DNA from: Acinetobacter defluvii
GTDB taxonomy: Bacteria > Pseudomonadota > Gammaproteobacteria > Pseudomonadales > Moraxellaceae
Assembly: GCF_001704615.3 (NCBI RefSeq)
Contig: NZ_CP029396.2
Location: forward strand, 186,001-250,000
Reading direction: 5' to 3'
Length of the DNA stretch: 64,000 bases
Below the pieces are notes generated by a model. It had not been told where the DNA came from. It saw only the letters and a program-made list of their open reading frames with translations, and searched no databases. Every line of letters begins with the position of its first letter. Positions within the stretch are counted from its first letter, which is position 1. Positions 9,730 through 19,792 of the stretch are shown one piece after another. The position numbers and the translations under genes were made by a program.

Positions 9730-9786
9730 GGTATATACGAACTAGACCACACGTAATTGTTATTCACGTATGGTCTGGTATATACC
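9730..9786. promoter_or_regulatory. 57-bp imperfect palindrome, putative operator
   Basis: Outer arms are GGTATATAC and GTATATACC. Inner arms are TAGACCACACGT and ACGTATGGTCT, around an AT-rich centre near 9758; the left arm has three extra bases between outer and inner parts. It lies between the stop of the DarB-like gene and the small acidic gene, both on the minus strand. No T-tract follows on that strand, so a regulator-binding site fits better than a terminator. Confidence 0.45.
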
Positions 9787-9801
9787 TTTTAAGGGAGGGT
9801 T

Positions 9802-12800
9802 TTAGAAAGATAATTGCTGGATTTCTTGATCGTTATCTAGGGTTTTACCCTCATGTAACTCAGCCTTATAAGCTGGCTCTTCTGGAGGATTAAGCATACG
9901 GTTAATTTCATTTAAAAAGTAACCATTACCATCAGGAAGTTTAGATTTTAAATCCAAAAAGGCAGCTTCAATTTTGGTTGTACTGTCCAGCTCGTCAACA
10001 AAGCGTTCAACATCCTTGAGATCAAGCGCAAATCTAAACTCATTACGGCCTGGCTCAGTAAAGTGGATGTTCAACGATTCATCTGTTTTACCGCCTTTAG
10101 GATCATGGAATACGTTGGTATTCGACATAAAACGATTGAACTGTTTTGCAACAGATTTCACCGTCACATTAAAGCAGTCTGAACCGTTGTAGTAGAACTC
10201 AATACTTGCTTTCTTGTACGGGAAATTAACCTTAGTACCCACATAGTTATTGCGGTTGAAATCAATGTTTACAGGCAATTGATTAAAGAAGTTCGCAATC
10301 TCTTTAACTTGCTTAAACGTCACTTGGTTTTCAAGAGAGCTTTCAAACAAGTCAGTTGGTGTATTTGATGGCAATAATAACGCACGGTTACGCATACCAT
10401 CAGCATCGGTAAATATAACGGTTGAATGTCGTAGATCTAGTGAGCTGACAATCTTATGTGCCTTGAACATATTGCCCGTTAAGGTAATCGCTTGTCGTGT
10501 GACATCACCAGACGGCGCTTTCTCAAAATAGGTACGCGTATAACGGGAATAATTGTTTTGTTCAGTAAATAAGTTCACCAAGGGTTGACGATCCTCAACA
10601 TGACGTCTATTCACATCAGCATAAGAATAAAATTCAGGATTGAAGCGTTTTAGGATAATACGTCCTTTTTCACTCACTGGAGCTACCCAATCCAAGTCTT
10701 GCTTGGCATTTTGCATGGTGTAATTGATCAGTGGAACTTTAAACGACTTCTTATCACCAGGGTAAACCAAATCAAGCTTAACCGCATTCGGTGTGATTGC
10801 ACCTCCACGTAACGGCGGTAGGTCTAGACGTAGCAAAGCACCTGTTTTGTGATCTGGCGTCACTTCATCATCAAAAAGACTAGGTTTTGAGATAAGGAAC
10901 AATAACCCATGCGCTGAATGACCTTCTTTTTCGTTCCTTTCCATAGAACGAGCCAAGAATTTTAGATCCTGAACAATTCGATACATGCGATCAAAGTTAG
11001 AGGTCAAAATAGGATCATTGGCTAGATAAACCGCTTCAGCTACTTTCTCAAAGGCATCTGCAGAGTGATCATCAGGTTTACGAAATTGAATATCATCAAT
11101 GTGTTTTACATTGGCTTCAACAACACCGAAATGATCAAATACTTCGTGTCGATAATCACGAATTACTTCACCACGCATTTGCCCACTTTTGAAAAATAAC
11201 TTTTGCTTAGCAAAGCCTTCATATTTTTGGTACATCAATGCCTCAAAGTTATAGGCATAGTGTAGTAGTCCGTGTACCGTTTCATTGATGTTTTCATTGA
11301 TACGTTTAAATTGACGCACCAGATAATCATCACTTTCTTTGAACATGAGTTTTAGATTGTCAGCACGTAATGGCTCAACATGTTCAATGTATTGCAGACC
11401 TTCAAAACGCACAGGTAGATCAAAGGTATTGATCTTGGCTGCTTCTGTTTCTGAAGTCACGGTAAAGAAGTTGTCCTTCACTTCAAACTCACGGACTTTT
11501 TTAGCTTTCCAGTCTAAAAAGTTGGTCTTGAGTGGGTTACGACCCAACAAGTCTAATTCACGGATCTTATCGTTATAGTCAACAACCAAGTCTTGATAAA
11601 CCTGTTCTTGCTGACTAATCGGCATCAAAATCAGTTTAGATAGCAACTGGTTCACATGATAGTTTTGCGCCGTGCGATACGATGGTCCTTTTTCATCATC
11701 CGAAATATCAATATCAAGTGTGTTCGCCAAGTTCACGTTATTTTTCAAATAGTCCAACGATACCCGGTTGCCAATGTAGTTGAGCATGTCAGGATAATCG
11801 TTTTCGTTAAACTTGGTTTCTGAGTTGGCAGAGACGTTCGCTGATAGGGTAGACAGTTTACGCATCATCATTAAGTGCATACGTGTTTCTGCTGGAATAC
11901 CCGAATCTACTGTCGTCATAATCGGATGTGATTCTTCACCACGGCGACCCACACGACCGATCATCTGAATCGTATCGGTAGAGTTCTCAGGTTTTTGCAA
12001 GAAAAACAACTCACGTTGGCGCAAGTGATCCGATGGAATTGTAGGATCAGGGTTTTTGGCTGCATGTAGAGAAATACCCGTACAACCAGAGCGAGTCACA
12101 ATAACAACATCGATTTCACCAGATTGGAATTTTGATTGAACCAAAATCTTACCTTGTGTCGTATTGTTCTCTTGTTTATTAACCTTCCATTTGCCGTCTC
12201 TTGTTTCCGTTAAGTGGATCTGACGGCCAGAGATTTCATCAATCTTGAAGCCAGCTTTTGTCACCTTGTTACGTAGTACGTCCAAAGGCATCAAAGGTAG
12301 ATCAGGGAACTTTTGAATCTTTTCTTTGATACGATCCAAAATGATTTTATACGGACTTACCACTGGATCGCCGTTTTCATTAAATGTCACTTCCGTACTG
12401 AGCTTCTTAACGAACGAGTTACCGTAGTTATCTTCAGCTTTCACCACATCGATGCGATCTAACATCACTTCAAGCAAGTCACGGAATTGTGGGAGTTCAT
12501 CTAAAACAGAAATTTGACTTTGCAGATAGCTACCGCGCTTATCTTCAAGCTTAGTCAATTCCTTTTGAATATTTTTCGCTGCTTTTTCATCGCCAGCGTC
12601 ACGGTTTTCTTTGATCATGAGTTTTTGAAGCTCATTTTCAAGAAATTCAATTTCTGACGATACCGACTTGAAGTTATTAAACGCTTTTTCTTTTTCAGGC
12701 GAATCAGCGGTAACGTCTTGCGCCGTATCTGCTTTTAAAATCGCTTCCATGCGACTTTGCATCAAAATGTTGAATAGACTCTCACCCGTATTTTCCAAAC

Positions 12801-15800
12801 CAATCACGGGCTTTCTACCCTCATGTAATGCCTGAATCACAGCATCACTTGTAGAGTCAGTTTTCAATGCCAATAGGAATTGCTTTTGGATCTGGTACAT
12901 TCGAGATCCAAAGTTCATCACACTCAAACTTAAACGGTTTTTCGGATCGTCTGAATCCTGATGAAAGTCTAAATTGGCAACAGCATCATCATCATTGGCA
13001 ATGTTTTCTAGCGCATCGAGGCGAATATCTTTAGAAAATTTCACCATGTCCGTCAAGATGTCAGAAAGAACATCTGAGTAATTGTGAAATTTCTTAATTT
13101 CCTCTTCAGTTGGCACAAAGGTTTGAATGGTAATGTGCGAGAGATCTTGCTCTCTACGAATCATGGCAGAGCTGTCTACCAAACCTTCAGAAATAAACTC
13201 CAAAATTGGACCATCTGCATTTTCGATAACCTTTTGTAAGTCATTACGAGATACGGATCGAGGGAACAATTTATGGAAGAATTCAAGATTTTCAGGTTTC
13301 TTAATTGCCGATGCAGACTGGAAATTAATTAGATTGGTCTGATCAATAACATCTAAGAAAAATTGACTTGTAGCTGATTTCAAGGATGCTGCACGGTGCG
13401 TTTCATCCATCACCAAAACAGTGTCTTGATTAATAAAACGAGTCAATAACGCACGTTTCCGGTTTGGTCGGTTAAATTGGCTATACGTTGCCAATACCAA
13501 GTCATGTTGCGCTGGAATATCTTCAATTTCCTTAGGCAGATCTTGGCCAGTGAATAAAACCTCTTCAGTACCAAAGCGGTTAATCACAGCATCCGAGTTA
13601 AAGATAAACGGATCTTTAAAGAACTTGTCACTGTCTGTAGCAACAATATCACGCCAAATGTCGTTCAAGAGTTGCGTTGTATCTGTAAGGAAAACAGGGG
13701 GCTTTCCTCTTAACGCACTATATCGTAAACACGCAGCTGCAATACGACCTTTACCTAAACCCGTCTGGTCGCCAATAAGCACAGGTAAGTTTTGGTCAAA
13801 ACGTAAAATGATATGGGCAACCGCATCGACCTGTTCACATGCAAAAGCGGACTTTAGTGCATCAAAATTGTCATATTGCAATTTCTTAGCGACATAGGCA
13901 TCAACAAGAGTAGGGTAGTTACCATTATCGACTTCAGCTTGGAAATTGATACCCCCAAAACCTAATACATTTTGGATGTGTGTAGTCAATTGAGCATTTG
14001 CCTGATTAATCGCTTTAATCTGGTTTTTAGCCACTAAAGCAATTGGCTCAGATGCCATAGACATCGGTATATACTTAACTTGGTATATATTTTCCGGAGT
14101 TGGTTCTGTTGTGTTTTCAGCATTAGGAACAGGAACAATCGGCTGTAAATTTGATTGGTCAGATTCAACAGTCGGTTCTTCTTTTTGCTCAGTACCGATC
14201 GCTAATTCAGAATTTAACTTAGCAATCTCTTCAGCAGTTAAACCCGGTTCCTGTTTTACTTGCTCTACCGCTGGTTCTTCAGCTGGTGTTTGTTCAGGTG
14301 TTTCACCCTCATTGGTCGCCGTGGTATCACCTACTTGAAGATTAACGTCATCGTCAAGGTCTTCATCCTGATTTTGGTTCTCGTGCGGATTCTTTACCTC
14401 AGGCACGAAATCATTGTCATTTTCATTTTCAAACGTTGGTGTAGCTTCAGTTGGTGTAGGTACATCATCATCTGAACTGGTTGTTTGCGTACTAACTTCA
14501 ACGGTTCCAAAGTCAAAAGAAACTTTATTCGGTTTTGATTTAGGTTTACGACCAAACATCGGTTTTGGTTTGACAGCTTCCTCTTGCTTAATCTCTTCTT
14601 CTTTAGCGACCACGACTTCATCAAACATAGTGACTGCAGACGTAGGCGTTACACTTGATGCAATATCTTCAAGTGGCGAAACAGGCTGTTCATCACCTAG
14701 ACTGGCAAACAAATCGTCATTTTCTTTTTCAACAGGCTTAATCTCAACAACAGGTTCAACCACTGGTGCTTGTTGTGCTTGTTGCTCAACTGGAGTCGGA
14801 GTAGTTGGCTTGAAGTATAGATCCTTATTCGGATTCAAACGATTATAGATTACGTTATTAGCCCATCCCCAAAGTTCGTCATAGTCCGTAATGACTTTCA
14901 ACTTATCTGGTACCACAGAAGATTGGTAAGTTTGTAGTAACGCTTGTTCGTTTTTACGATTGCCTACCACTAACATACGAACATTTTGATTAGCGCCGTT
15001 TCGTGCATATGCATTGCCGTGGATTTCTACAACCGCCTCAACTTCATAATGCTTATAGAGATAATTAAGTAAATTCTTTGATTTACGCTCAACCGTACCA
15101 TCTGAAATCTGTTTATCTGAGCCAATAATGAAAACTGAACGCCCTTGATCGTTTCGTGCGTTTAGTGATTTAACCAGAATGGCATGGTCCAATTTATCCG
15201 TACTGAACCAGACGTTTTCTGATGGATCTACCAATAATGGGTTTGGATCTACGCCGTTACGCTGTTGAACCAAAATTGGTGCAACACGTTCTAGTTTATC
15301 CATAGCACCAAAAGGAGGGTTGGCAATCACATAGTCAACTTTTTGCTTAAACGTTTGCTCAAAATCAATTTGTGTAGCATCTGCAGTAACAACCGTGCAT
15401 TCATAATTTTGAGTCAGTGCTTTTGTACGTTCAGCACGTTTGGGATCTAACTCAACCGCATAGACAGAAGCATTACGCTCTTGGGTTAATAAACCGATTA
15501 AAGATCCATTACCCACAGTTGGCTCGAGCACGGAAAAGTTTTGTTTTGTTCGGTTATCACCCTCAATCAATAAGCGCTGAGCCACAAGTGACATCGGGAT
15601 TGGAGTCGAATATTGCTGTAACATACGAATCGTATTGTTTCGCATGGTCTTAGTCGGCATGCGATTGTATAACGCTAAACTCGTTTTAAATGAGCTCTCA
15701 GTAAAATCAAGCTCACCTAACTTTTCGACCATCACTGTTTCAAGCGCTTCTTCTGCAGTATGGATCTGTTTATCTGTTACCTTGGATACATCAACGTCAG

Positions 15801-16434
15801 CATTTTTGGCTTGCGTGATTAGAGCTAAAAACTTTAAAAAGTCCTGGTGATTATGGCTCTTTGTTTCATGTTCTAATTGATAGATATAGCCTCTTAAGCA
15901 TTCTTTTAAATCTTTTTGCTTGGTCGCACGTAAGTACAGACTAGACGGCTGATCATTAGGACCTTCAGGTATTTGCGTACCTTGGGCATTCACGTAAAAA
16001 CGGTTATGAGCTGAAGCATAGATTTTGTTGCCATCAGAGTTATAACCGAGTGGAGTTGCACTATTCAACGCAACGTTCAATCGTTGTGGCACCAATGTTT
16101 TTGCTTGGGCATTGAATAAATCATGCAATTCTTGGCGAGTCGCAAGCACACTACGGATAAATTCTTTTGGAATACCCAAAACTTCATGAAACAGTCTTGG
16201 TTTGATCGTTTCATTCAAATTGTATTGATACAAGTGACCGTCAAAGTGAGGATAAGCCTCAAACTTCATCGGTGTAAAACCAATGTTATTCAAATTTTCT
16301 TTAGATAGTTTTTTTTGAACGTCCAATAAAAGTAATTGGCTATCCGTCTGGCCAACACGCCGTACATCGAGATATACACCAGCTTGTGATAAGTCGATCC
16401 ATTTAATTTTTTCGTTTAAATCATGAGTAGTCAT
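9802..16434 (-). CDS. DarB-like N6-adenine methylase / Strawberry-notch helicase fusion
   Basis: 2210 residues. The N-terminal part holds a SAM-dependent methyltransferase: LEPTVGNGSLIG near residue 300 (SAM binding) and VIANPPFG near 370 (N6-adenine catalytic NPPF). An acidic, Pro/Thr/Glu-rich linker (about 545-790) follows. The helicase then shows DQTGLGKGRIAAA near 888 (Walker A), VMDETHRA near 1010 (DEAH-like) and QMIGRVGRRGEE near 1493 (motif VI), with the Strawberry-notch style SGCTGISLH before it. Length and domain order match phage P1 DarB, a virion protein that protects incoming DNA from type I restriction. I infer an analogous anti-restriction role for the plasmid. The 544-residue gene upstream is 31 bases away and probably co-transcribed. 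Confidence 0.8.
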   Translation of the reverse strand: MTTHDLNEKIKWIDLSQAGVYLDVRRVGQTDSQLLLLDVQKKLSKENLNNIGFTPMKFEAYPHFDGHLYQYNLNETIKPRLFHEVLGIPKEFIRSVLATRQELHDLFNAQAKTLVPQRLNVALNSATPLGYNSDGNKIYASAHNRFYVNAQGTQIPEGPNDQPSSLYLRATKQKDLKECLRGYIYQLEHETKSHNHQDFLKFLALITQAKNADVDVSKVTDKQIHTAEEALETVMVEKLGELDFTESSFKTSLALYNRMPTKTMRNNTIRMLQQYSTPIPMSLVAQRLLIEGDNRTKQNFSVLEPTVGNGSLIGLLTQERNASVYAVELDPKRAERTKALTQNYECTVVTADATQIDFEQTFKQKVDYVIANPPFGAMDKLERVAPILVQQRNGVDPNPLLVDPSENVWFSTDKLDHAILVKSLNARNDQGRSVFIIGSDKQISDGTVERKSKNLLNYLYKHYEVEAVVEIHGNAYARNGANQNVRMLVVGNRKNEQALLQTYQSSVVPDKLKVITDYDELWGWANNVIYNRLNPNKDLYFKPTTPTPVEQQAQQAPVVEPVVEIKPVEKENDDLFASLGDEQPVSPLEDIASSVTPTSAVTMFDEVVVAKEEEIKQEEAVKPKPMFGRKPKSKPNKVSFDFGTVEVSTQTTSSDDDVPTPTEATPTFENENDNDFVPEVKNPHENQNQDEDLDDDVNLQVGDTTATNEGETPEQTPAEEPAVEQVKQEPGLTAEEIAKLNSELAIGTEQKEEPTVESDQSNLQPIVPVPNAENTTEPTPENIYQVKYIPMSMASEPIALVAKNQIKAINQANAQLTTHIQNVLGFGGINFQAEVDNGNYPTLVDAYVAKKLQYDNFDALKSAFACEQVDAVAHIILRFDQNLPVLIGDQTGLGKGRIAAACLRYSALRGKPPVFLTDTTQLLNDIWRDIVATDSDKFFKDPFIFNSDAVINRFGTEEVLFTGQDLPKEIEDIPAQHDLVLATYSQFNRPNRKRALLTRFINQDTVLVMDETHRAASLKSATSQFFLDVIDQTNLINFQSASAIKKPENLEFFHKLFPRSVSRNDLQKVIENADGPILEFISEGLVDSSAMIRREQDLSHITIQTFVPTEEEIKKFHNYSDVLSDILTDMVKFSKDIRLDALENIANDDDAVANLDFHQDSDDPKNRLSLSVMNFGSRMYQIQKQFLLALKTDSTSDAVIQALHEGRKPVIGLENTGESLFNILMQSRMEAILKADTAQDVTADSPEKEKAFNNFKSVSSEIEFLENELQKLMIKENRDAGDEKAAKNIQKELTKLEDKRGSYLQSQISVLDELPQFRDLLEVMLDRIDVVKAEDNYGNSFVKKLSTEVTFNENGDPVVSPYKIILDRIKEKIQKFPDLPLMPLDVLRNKVTKAGFKIDEISGRQIHLTETRDGKWKVNKQENNTTQGKILVQSKFQSGEIDVVIVTRSGCTGISLHAAKNPDPTIPSDHLRQRELFFLQKPENSTDTIQMIGRVGRRGEESHPIMTTVDSGIPAETRMHLMMMRKLSTLSANVSANSETKFNENDYPDMLNYIGNRVSLDYLKNNVNLANTLDIDISDDEKGPSYRTAQNYHVNQLLSKLILMPISQQEQVYQDLVVDYNDKIRELDLLGRNPLKTNFLDWKAKKVREFEVKDNFFTVTSETEAAKINTFDLPVRFEGLQYIEHVEPLRADNLKLMFKESDDYLVRQFKRINENINETVHGLLHYAYNFEALMYQKYEGFAKQKLFFKSGQMRGEVIRDYRHEVFDHFGVVEANVKHIDDIQFRKPDDHSADAFEKVAEAVYLANDPILTSNFDRMYRIVQDLKFLARSMERNEKEGHSAHGLLFLISKPSLFDDEVTPDHKTGALLRLDLPPLRGGAITPNAVKLDLVYPGDKKSFKVPLINYTMQNAKQDLDWVAPVSEKGRIILKRFNPEFYSYADVNRRHVEDRQPLVNLFTEQNNYSRYTRTYFEKAPSGDVTRQAITLTGNMFKAHKIVSSLDLRHSTVIFTDADGMRNRALLLPSNTPTDLFESSLENQVTFKQVKEIANFFNQLPVNIDFNRNNYVGTKVNFPYKKASIEFYYNGSDCFNVTVKSVAKQFNRFMSNTNVFHDPKGGKTDESLNIHFTEPGRNEFRFALDLKDVERFVDELDSTTKIEAAFLDLKSKLPDGNGYFLNEINRMLNPPEEPAYKAELHEGKTLDNDQEIQQLSF

Positions 16435-16465
16435 AGCGAACCTGAAGAAGAATTATTTTATTTGA

Positions 16466-18100
16466 TTAAAAAGTCATGTCGTTATAGACATCAGAAGTCG
16501 CAGCCTTTTCTTGGCTTTTCTTAACATCCATTTCTGGCTGTCTGACTTTCATCATTAACTCTTGTGGATCAGGTAAAAGATCGTGGTTGAAGTTCTTAGA
16601 TAACGGACTATCGATTGAAGCTTTATGTTGCTGTACATGCTCTACCGTAATTTCTGAAAAGTTCAACGCATTCATACGGGTTTGAGTAAGTTCAACAGGC
16701 TCGATAAACGAGACAAAACAATTATTCGAGTTCCGTTGGTGTGGTTGAATAACAATAAACGCTTCAGCAAATTGCTGTTTTGCATGCGTCAATTTATTCA
16801 TGGTCTGACGATCAACTTGACTTAAAAATTGAGGATTTAAGTCGTGCGGTTTTGGATTGCCGTAGTCATCGGTAAATTGATTCACTAGGGGAGGTGCACC
16901 AACACCACGAACACCCTCACCAGTACGTAAATCTATTTCTGGATCTACCTTGCGAAAACCAGCGTGAGGCGTTTTATTGTTGAAAAATTTCTTTAAGAAC
17001 GTGTCTTTGTAAAGCGCACCTAGTTGTAGTTGTTGGCCATGATAAACCTCAGGCAGTAATTTTTGACTCACCAAGCCAGCGTAAAGACGTTTTAAATTTT
17101 GATTTTTTTCTTTGTCTACATCTTCATTGTAGAACACTTTAATTTGTCGATCGCCAAGTAATGCAAACAGGGCAATACGGGCCTGGTCCATAACATAAAC
17201 GTTCTGAGCCTGTTTATCGAACTGGTCTTTTTCATGCTGGTTGGATGGTACAAAATTTGGATCAAAAGTTGCGGTGTGAAAGTCATTGCCGTTCAAAATA
17301 TCTTTGATACTTTCAATCGGATCTTTAGCAACCCGATAAGACTTTTTAGTTTTATCAATACCGCCACGTTGCATCAACGGATCTGGCTTAGCGAATTGCT
17401 TAACACTTTCACGATCAGCACTGTCATAGGTTGGAATCAATGGGATTGTAGTTAATACAGAACCAGACTCATAGCGCACAACAATTTTTGAAAATGGAAT
17501 GCGCTCAGGTTGGTTGTCAGTACTATTCGATAAAGATTTAACAAGAAGCTGTAAATTATTTTTAATAATAGCGTTATGAAGTGCTGGAGAATTAATTTTT
17601 ACATTGGGCACTTGCATATGTGCTGCATCTTCAATGATTTGAGCTTTAACAAAGAAATCGCCGTTTTTTTGTTGATGCACATTGATAGAAGTGACTGCTT
17701 TGATTAATTGTGAATTCGGGTTGTTACTCATTACGTTGCACCACTGAGCAACATAAGTTTTATAACCGTCAAGAGATTCGTAGGGTGAGTCAACACATTT
17801 GTCAAAACAGATAATTCGACCACGGTTAGCACCGCGATTATGTGTGTCTAATGAAGTACGTTGGTTACGTCCAGAATCAAATTTTGCGTGGACTTCATCT
17901 ACTGAAACATTCTCAGTATGATGCTTGTTGAGTTTATTAATGATCTTCGTGAATTCTTCAGATGAACTCATTCGTATGCGAACTGGTTCATTGGTAGACA
18001 TATCAAAGCCGTATGCATACAGCTCGTCTTGTTCATCATGTTTGTAAAATTGATCTACAGTCATGACGATACGTTTAATCGTATTATCACTTTTACTCAT
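16466..18100 (-). CDS. Hypothetical protein upstream of the DarB-like gene
   Basis: 544 residues, soluble, with no signal peptide or membrane segment. The N-terminal half is beta-rich and includes RGRIICFDKCVDSPYESLDG. The middle is rich in charged residues, and the C-terminal part is disordered (QHKASIDSPLSKNFNHDLLPD). It is the first gene of the minus-strand backbone transcript, which starts from the control region at 18101-18780. Its position directly before the DarB-like gene suggests a partner in the same process. No domain was recognised. Confidence 0.5.
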   Translation of the reverse strand: MSKSDNTIKRIVMTVDQFYKHDEQDELYAYGFDMSTNEPVRIRMSSSEEFTKIINKLNKHHTENVSVDEVHAKFDSGRNQRTSLDTHNRGANRGRIICFDKCVDSPYESLDGYKTYVAQWCNVMSNNPNSQLIKAVTSINVHQQKNGDFFVKAQIIEDAAHMQVPNVKINSPALHNAIIKNNLQLLVKSLSNSTDNQPERIPFSKIVVRYESGSVLTTIPLIPTYDSADRESVKQFAKPDPLMQRGGIDKTKKSYRVAKDPIESIKDILNGNDFHTATFDPNFVPSNQHEKDQFDKQAQNVYVMDQARIALFALLGDRQIKVFYNEDVDKEKNQNLKRLYAGLVSQKLLPEVYHGQQLQLGALYKDTFLKKFFNNKTPHAGFRKVDPEIDLRTGEGVRGVGAPPLVNQFTDDYGNPKPHDLNPQFLSQVDRQTMNKLTHAKQQFAEAFIVIQPHQRNSNNCFVSFIEPVELTQTRMNALNFSEITVEHVQQHKASIDSPLSKNFNHDLLPDPQELMMKVRQPEMDVKKSQEKAATSDVYNDMTF

Positions 18101-18358
18101 TTCTTAAATTCCACGCTTTATATTTTTGATTGCTGGTCATTGACTCAAGCTATTTATAAAATACTACAAAACCTCATTGGTATATACTAAGGAGGCAAAT
18201 AAAAAATTAAAAAATATATTAAAAAGTTTAAGAGTAAATTTTTAAAAAGAAATTTTTTGTTTATTATCTTTCTAATTAAGGGAAGTTAATTAGGGACATT
18301 TTTTATGCTTATTTTTCATGATATTACAGGATTAGTACGGAAAAACACAAATGGTACG

Positions 18359-18400
18359 AGCGAAAATCAAATTCATTTGAGCGCAAATTGAATTTGAATT
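18359..18400. repeat. Pair of 21-bp direct repeats (iteron-like), first pair
   Basis: The units start at 18359 (AGCGAAAATCAAATTCATTTG) and 18380 (AGCGCAAATTGAATTTG...), exactly 21 bases apart, or two helical turns. The same unit recurs as a second pair at 18620. The two units also form a near-palindrome around the shared GAGCGC. Confidence 0.65.
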
Positions 18401-18619
18401 TTTAGAAAATAAGGCGTTTTTAGCTGGTTTTTGATGTTTTTATCCACTTTCCTATTAAATTCTATCCACAAATTAAGTTCTTGTATATTAGAATGAATTT
18501 AAAAATATGAGTAAAATATTGTTCATTTTTTAGCTTTTTGCAATATTGGAAATTTGCAAACTAGCAAGTGTTGTAAGTCGCTGTTTATAATAAAATTAAA
18601 TAGAATAAAAAATACTTCC

Positions 18620-18661
18620 AGCGCAAATTAAATTCATTTGAGCGCAAATTAAATTCAAAAC
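18620..18661. repeat. Pair of 21-bp direct repeats (iteron-like), second pair
   Basis: Units at 18620 and 18641 both begin AGCGCAAATTAAATTCA, again at a 21-base pitch. They match the first pair except at a few positions. The two DnaA-box-like sites lie between the pairs, which is an origin-like arrangement. Confidence 0.65.
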
Positions 18662-18780
18662 GTTGCGGATAACTTCTCCAATTTCCTGAGAGCCTTGATA
18701 ATAAAGACTTTCAGATTTTATGAGGAATAGCCCTTATATATGACCCAACGATCGCTATTTAGCTTGTTTTACGACAAATC

Positions 18781-19588
18781 AATAACTTACGCCATTAGGA
18801 CGGAAGAAAGTTTACAACCCATTTATAAAAAACTTTCGCTGAGTTCAGACTATAACAGAAAATCAATGAGTTACGCCATTAGGACGGAAGAAAGTTTACA
18901 TCCACTTATAAAAAACTTTCGCTCGTATTTTGACACAACTATAAATCAATAACTTACGTCATTAGGACGGAAGAAAGTTTACAACCCATTTATAAAAAAC
19001 TTTCGCTGGAAGTTAGGTACAGCCAAAAAGTTATAACCTAACCTTAAAACATACTAAACATACTATCTATGATAGTTGAGCTATTGGATCTGGACAAAAA
19101 AGTAAAATCAATAACTTACGCTATTAGGACGGAAGAAAGTTTACAACCCATTTATAAAAAACTTTCGCTCGTATTTTGGCACCACTATAAATCAACAACT
19201 TACATCATTAGGACGGAAGAAAGTTTACACCCACTTATAAAAAACTTTCGCTCGAAATTTGCCAGCAATATAAATCAACAACTTACATCATTAGGACGGA
19301 AGAAAGTTTACAACCCATTTATAAAAAACTTTCGCTCGAAATTTGCCAGCACTATAAATCAACAACTTACATCATTAGGACGGAAGAAAGTTTACAACCC
19401 ATTTATAAAAAAGTTTCGCTCGAAATTTGCCAGCACTATAAATCAACAACTTACATCATTAGGACGGAAGAAAGTTTACAACCCATTTATAAAAAAGTTT
19501 CGCTCGTATTTTGGCACCACTATAAAACAATAACTTACGTCATTAGGACGGAAGAAAGTTTACAAACCATTTATAAAAAAGTTTCGCT
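18781..19588. repeat. Array of nine 59-60 bp repeats at an 83-84 bp pitch
   Basis: Unit starts are 18781, 18865, 18948, 19110, 19194, 19277, 19361, 19445 and 19529. Each unit reads AAY(A/G)A(C/G)TTAC, then CATTAGGACGGAAGAAAG, TTTACA, and a poly-A stretch before CTTTCGCT. Inside each unit GAAAGTTT and AAACTTTC (AAAGTTTC in the last three) face each other across about 16 bases. Spacers of about 24 bases are less conserved but often end in ACTATAAATC. One double-length gap (19008-19109) interrupts the array. The 84-base pitch equals eight DNA turns, so bound proteins would line up on one face. Likely roles are Rep or partition-protein binding; the location by the putative initiator supports either. 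Confidence 0.8.
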
Positions 19589-19792
19589 GGGTGCCTATCT
19601 TGAGCACATATTTATTTGATCAAGTATTACATTGGTTAACTTACATTGTAATTGTGAATATTACTCATATAAGGCACTGTTTTTCATAGTCTTATTTATT
19701 AAGAAATTACTGTTAAAAATGCTTTTAATCGTAGTCTAATTAACGAATTGATGCTATAATGTCTACTCAGAATGCCTATGGGAATTCGAGAT

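Larger units (their letters stand above)
18101..18780. other. Intergenic control region, candidate replication origin
   Basis: 680 bases without a convincing gene. It is very AT-rich. It contains two pairs of 21-bp direct repeats (from 18359 and 18620), DnaA-box-like sequences TTATCCACT (18440-18448) and CTATCCACA (18462-18470), each one mismatch from TTATCCACA, and the palindromic 8-mer GTATATAC at 18180. An 84-bp-pitch repeat array follows directly and a putative initiator gene lies downstream. These are standard parts of iteron origins. No experiment is implied; the assignment is inference. Confidence 0.55.

Noticed and set aside
18740..19533. Open frames of 70 and 154 codons with repeated YNPFIK-type peptides
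   Set aside because: They are translations of the 84-bp repeat array; the repeated peptides follow from the period being a multiple of three, and no ribosome-binding site is present.
18781..19588. CRISPR array
   Set aside because: Conserved units are 59-60 bp and spacers only about 24 bp and mutually similar, with no cas genes nearby.
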